Shown one piece after another: positions 62,824-64,000 of a stretch of DNA of 64,000 bases. The position numbers were made by a program, and so were the translations under genes. The stretch is taken from contig JAUFRC010000001.1 in NCBI GenBank assembly GCA_030410095.1, forward strand, positions 2,616,501 through 2,680,500. Reading direction: 5' to 3'. The notes beneath the pieces are model-generated. The model worked only from the letters and a program-made list of their open reading frames with translations. It was not told the DNA's origin and did no database searches. Within the stretch, counting starts at the first letter, position 1; each line of letters starts with the position of its first letter. The DNA comes from Paracoccus cavernae. GTDB taxonomy: Bacteria; Pseudomonadota; Alphaproteobacteria; Rhodobacterales; Rhodobacteraceae.

Positions 62824-63256
62824 CGAGGATCTCCGTCAGGCGGGATGCATCCTCGGCAGTAAAAGCATCCGGCAGATCGCTGTCCAGATCCAGCACGCCG
62901 ATCAGGCGGCGGTTCGCTCCGAAAACCGGAATGACCAGTTCGGAACGCGTGCTGGAGGCGCAGGCGATATGGCCGGGAAAGGCATCGACATCGGGCACGA
63001 GCTGGATCTCGCCGGTGCGGGCCGCCGCACCGCAGACCCCGCGCGAAAACGGGATCACAAGGCAGCCGTGCCCGCCCTGATAGGGGCCGATCTTCAGCAG
63101 TTCCGGCGCGGTCACGCGATAAAATCCGGTCCAGTTGAAGCGTGCGTCGGCGTGGTGGATTTCGCAGGCAAGCGTCGCCATCAGCGAAACCTCGTCGGTC
63201 TCGCCATGTGTCAGGCTGCGGATACGGGTGGCCAGATCGGCGTAATCGATGCTCAT
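62801..63256 (-). CDS. Free methionine-(R)-sulfoxide reductase (GAF domain)
   Basis: 151 residues of the fRMsr/YebR family, which repairs free methionine R-sulfoxide with thioredoxin. The three cysteines typical of the enzyme are seen: HGCLVIP, GVCGAAARTG and HIACASSTRSELVIP. NWTGFYRV and LGVLDLDSD-like IGVLDLDSD are also conserved. trxA at 45.5 kb would supply electrons. The frame is intact. Confidence 0.9.
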   Translation of the reverse strand: MSIDYADLATRIRSLTHGETDEVSLMATLACEIHHADARFNWTGFYRVTAPELLKIGPYQGGHGCLVIPFSRGVCGAAARTGEIQLVPDVDAFPGHIACASSTRSELVIPVFGANRRLIGVLDLDSDLPDAFTAEDASRLTEILDDTFGAI

Positions 63257-63298
63257 GACGGCTATTTAGGGGCGCGGGCCGGATTTGTCATCAGCCCC

Positions 63299-63779
63299 TC
63301 AGCGGCGTTGCCCGCCCCAGATCAGCGGCAAAAGCACAAGGAAGCCTGCCAGCAGCGCGGAAATCGTGCGGATATCGTTCAAAAGCCGCCAATGCGGCTG
63401 GTAGCTGGTCCATGCCGCGAGCCCCGCCGGAGAGGTCGGCGACAGATCCGCCAGCCCGCGATTGGCCGGAGCCACGCCCCAAAGCGTCGTCAAAAACGCG
63501 CCGAGCAGATAGATCACGCAGCCCAAAGCCAGCACGAAGCGCCCCGAGGGCCGCCCGACCAGCGCGATGATCAGCCCCAAAGCGGCAAAAACCACCGCGC
63601 CCCAAAAGCCCACCGCATATTCGGCATTCGAGACCGCCTCGTTGATCGACAGCATCGCGGCCATGCCCGCATCTTTGGGCAAAAGCGCCAATCCCGGTAC
63701 GACCGATGTGCCGAATGCGAAAAAGTAACCACCCATGAGCGCGAACCAAAGCGCGCCGAGTAGGAAGAAAAACCGCATG
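63299..63779 (-). CDS. Small four-helix membrane protein
   Basis: About 159 residues from the ATG at 63779 (MRFFFLLGALWF); four hydrophobic segments with short loops. No family recognised with confidence. The start at 63779 follows GGGGCAG; an upstream start at 63811 is possible. The frame is intact. Function unknown. Confidence 0.65.
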
Positions 63780-63865
63780 ATCTGCCCCGAGCTGTTTATA
63801 TTTTTGCGCAATTTTGGCGCAGGCGGGACCGATCAACAACGCAAAGCTTGGGAAACCGGCAAGAT

Positions 63866-64000
63866 CACGCCGGACCCGGCGCGGAGGCGATGCTTTGTGC
63901 CAGAATTTTCGGCAGATCCGCGTGGAGATGTTCCAGCCCTGCGGCTCCCAGCCCAAAGCCCGCAGCCGCGCGCAGATCGGGATGCGCAGAGTGGTAGGAT
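63866..64000 (-). CDS. 3' end of an unidentified gene (cut by window edge)
   Basis: Minus-strand frame open to the window edge and ending in a stop at 63866-63868. The last residues read AGLEHLHADLPKILAQS and SAPGPA. Codon usage fits the neighbours. Too short to identify. Confidence 0.5.

Noticed and set aside
1..64000. CRISPR arrays, insertion sequences, prophage, tRNA or rRNA genes
   Set aside because: No spaced repeats, transposase, integrase, phage structural genes or cloverleaf sequences were found on reading both strands.

Overview
The window is about 64 kb of high-GC DNA from the chromosome of an alphaproteobacterium, almost certainly of the Rhodobacteraceae/Paracoccaceae. The signs are a Rhodobacter-type porin, the redox locus regB(prrB)/senC(prrC)/regA(prrA) followed by an H-NS-like hvrA, the leuS-lptE-holA run, secB/fxsA/Tim44/Smr, hslV/hslU, trxA, addA/addB and a TsaE-phosphotransferase fusion. 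The genus cannot be fixed from the sequence. I see no insertion sequence, prophage, CRISPR array, rRNA or tRNA gene. The region reads as core chromosome with a few accessory insertions.

Layout. 0-5.3 kb: 3' part of a giant alpha-2-macroglobulin gene. 5.4-8.5 kb: GAF-Fis regulator, aldehyde dehydrogenase and DUF779 gene. 8.5-16.8 kb: argC, a Trm112/LON/CnoX proteostasis operon, xthA, a response regulator, ribA, an L,D-transpeptidase, yggS and a porin. 17-23.5 kb: DUF3576, leuS, lptE, holA, a BaiN-like flavoprotein and a GST. 23.7-28.9 kb: two MFS transporters and a surface-glycan cluster ending in a GT29 (sialyltransferase-like) gene. 29-33.7 kb: asd, a MuiA/DUF4139 protein and a PAS protein. 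33.7-38.8 kb: the RegBA regulon core, an HD hydrolase, secB and fxsA. 38.9-45.9 kb: Tim44, Smr, a lipoprotein hydrolase, hslU/hslV with a membrane gene between them, a putative sugar gene and trxA. 45.9-54.4 kb (minus): tsaE/amgK fusion, murU-like, addB and addA. 54.5-58.8 kb: purine permease, urate hydroxylase puuD, an AT-richer HEPN-like accessory gene and dapB. 58.9-64 kb: rbfA, DUF2233, truB, an RluA-family gene, LysE, GFA, fRMsr and a small membrane protein.

Data quality matters for every reader of this record. About 60 single-base frameshifts interrupt otherwise well-conserved, mostly essential genes (leuS, holA, hslU, hslV, asd, dapB, truB, addA, addB). Most are one base lost from a run of C/G (5 to 4), A or T. 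A second class sits at GATC where adding back one base recreates GANTC, the methylation site of the alphaproteobacterial CcrM enzyme; all three leuS breaks are of this kind. I therefore treat the broken genes as intact genes in an imperfectly polished long-read assembly and give their joined coordinates with the position of each break.

The most interesting biology is: a GT29-type glycosyltransferase with recognisable sialylmotifs; an AT-richer gene directly after dapB carrying the canonical HEPN RNase motif (RNxxxH); a TsaE-AmgK fusion next to a MurU-like nucleotidyltransferase; two parS-like palindromes; a perfect inverted repeat on the stop codon of the aldehyde dehydrogenase regulator; and a possible small RNA with an anti-Shine-Dalgarno motif.
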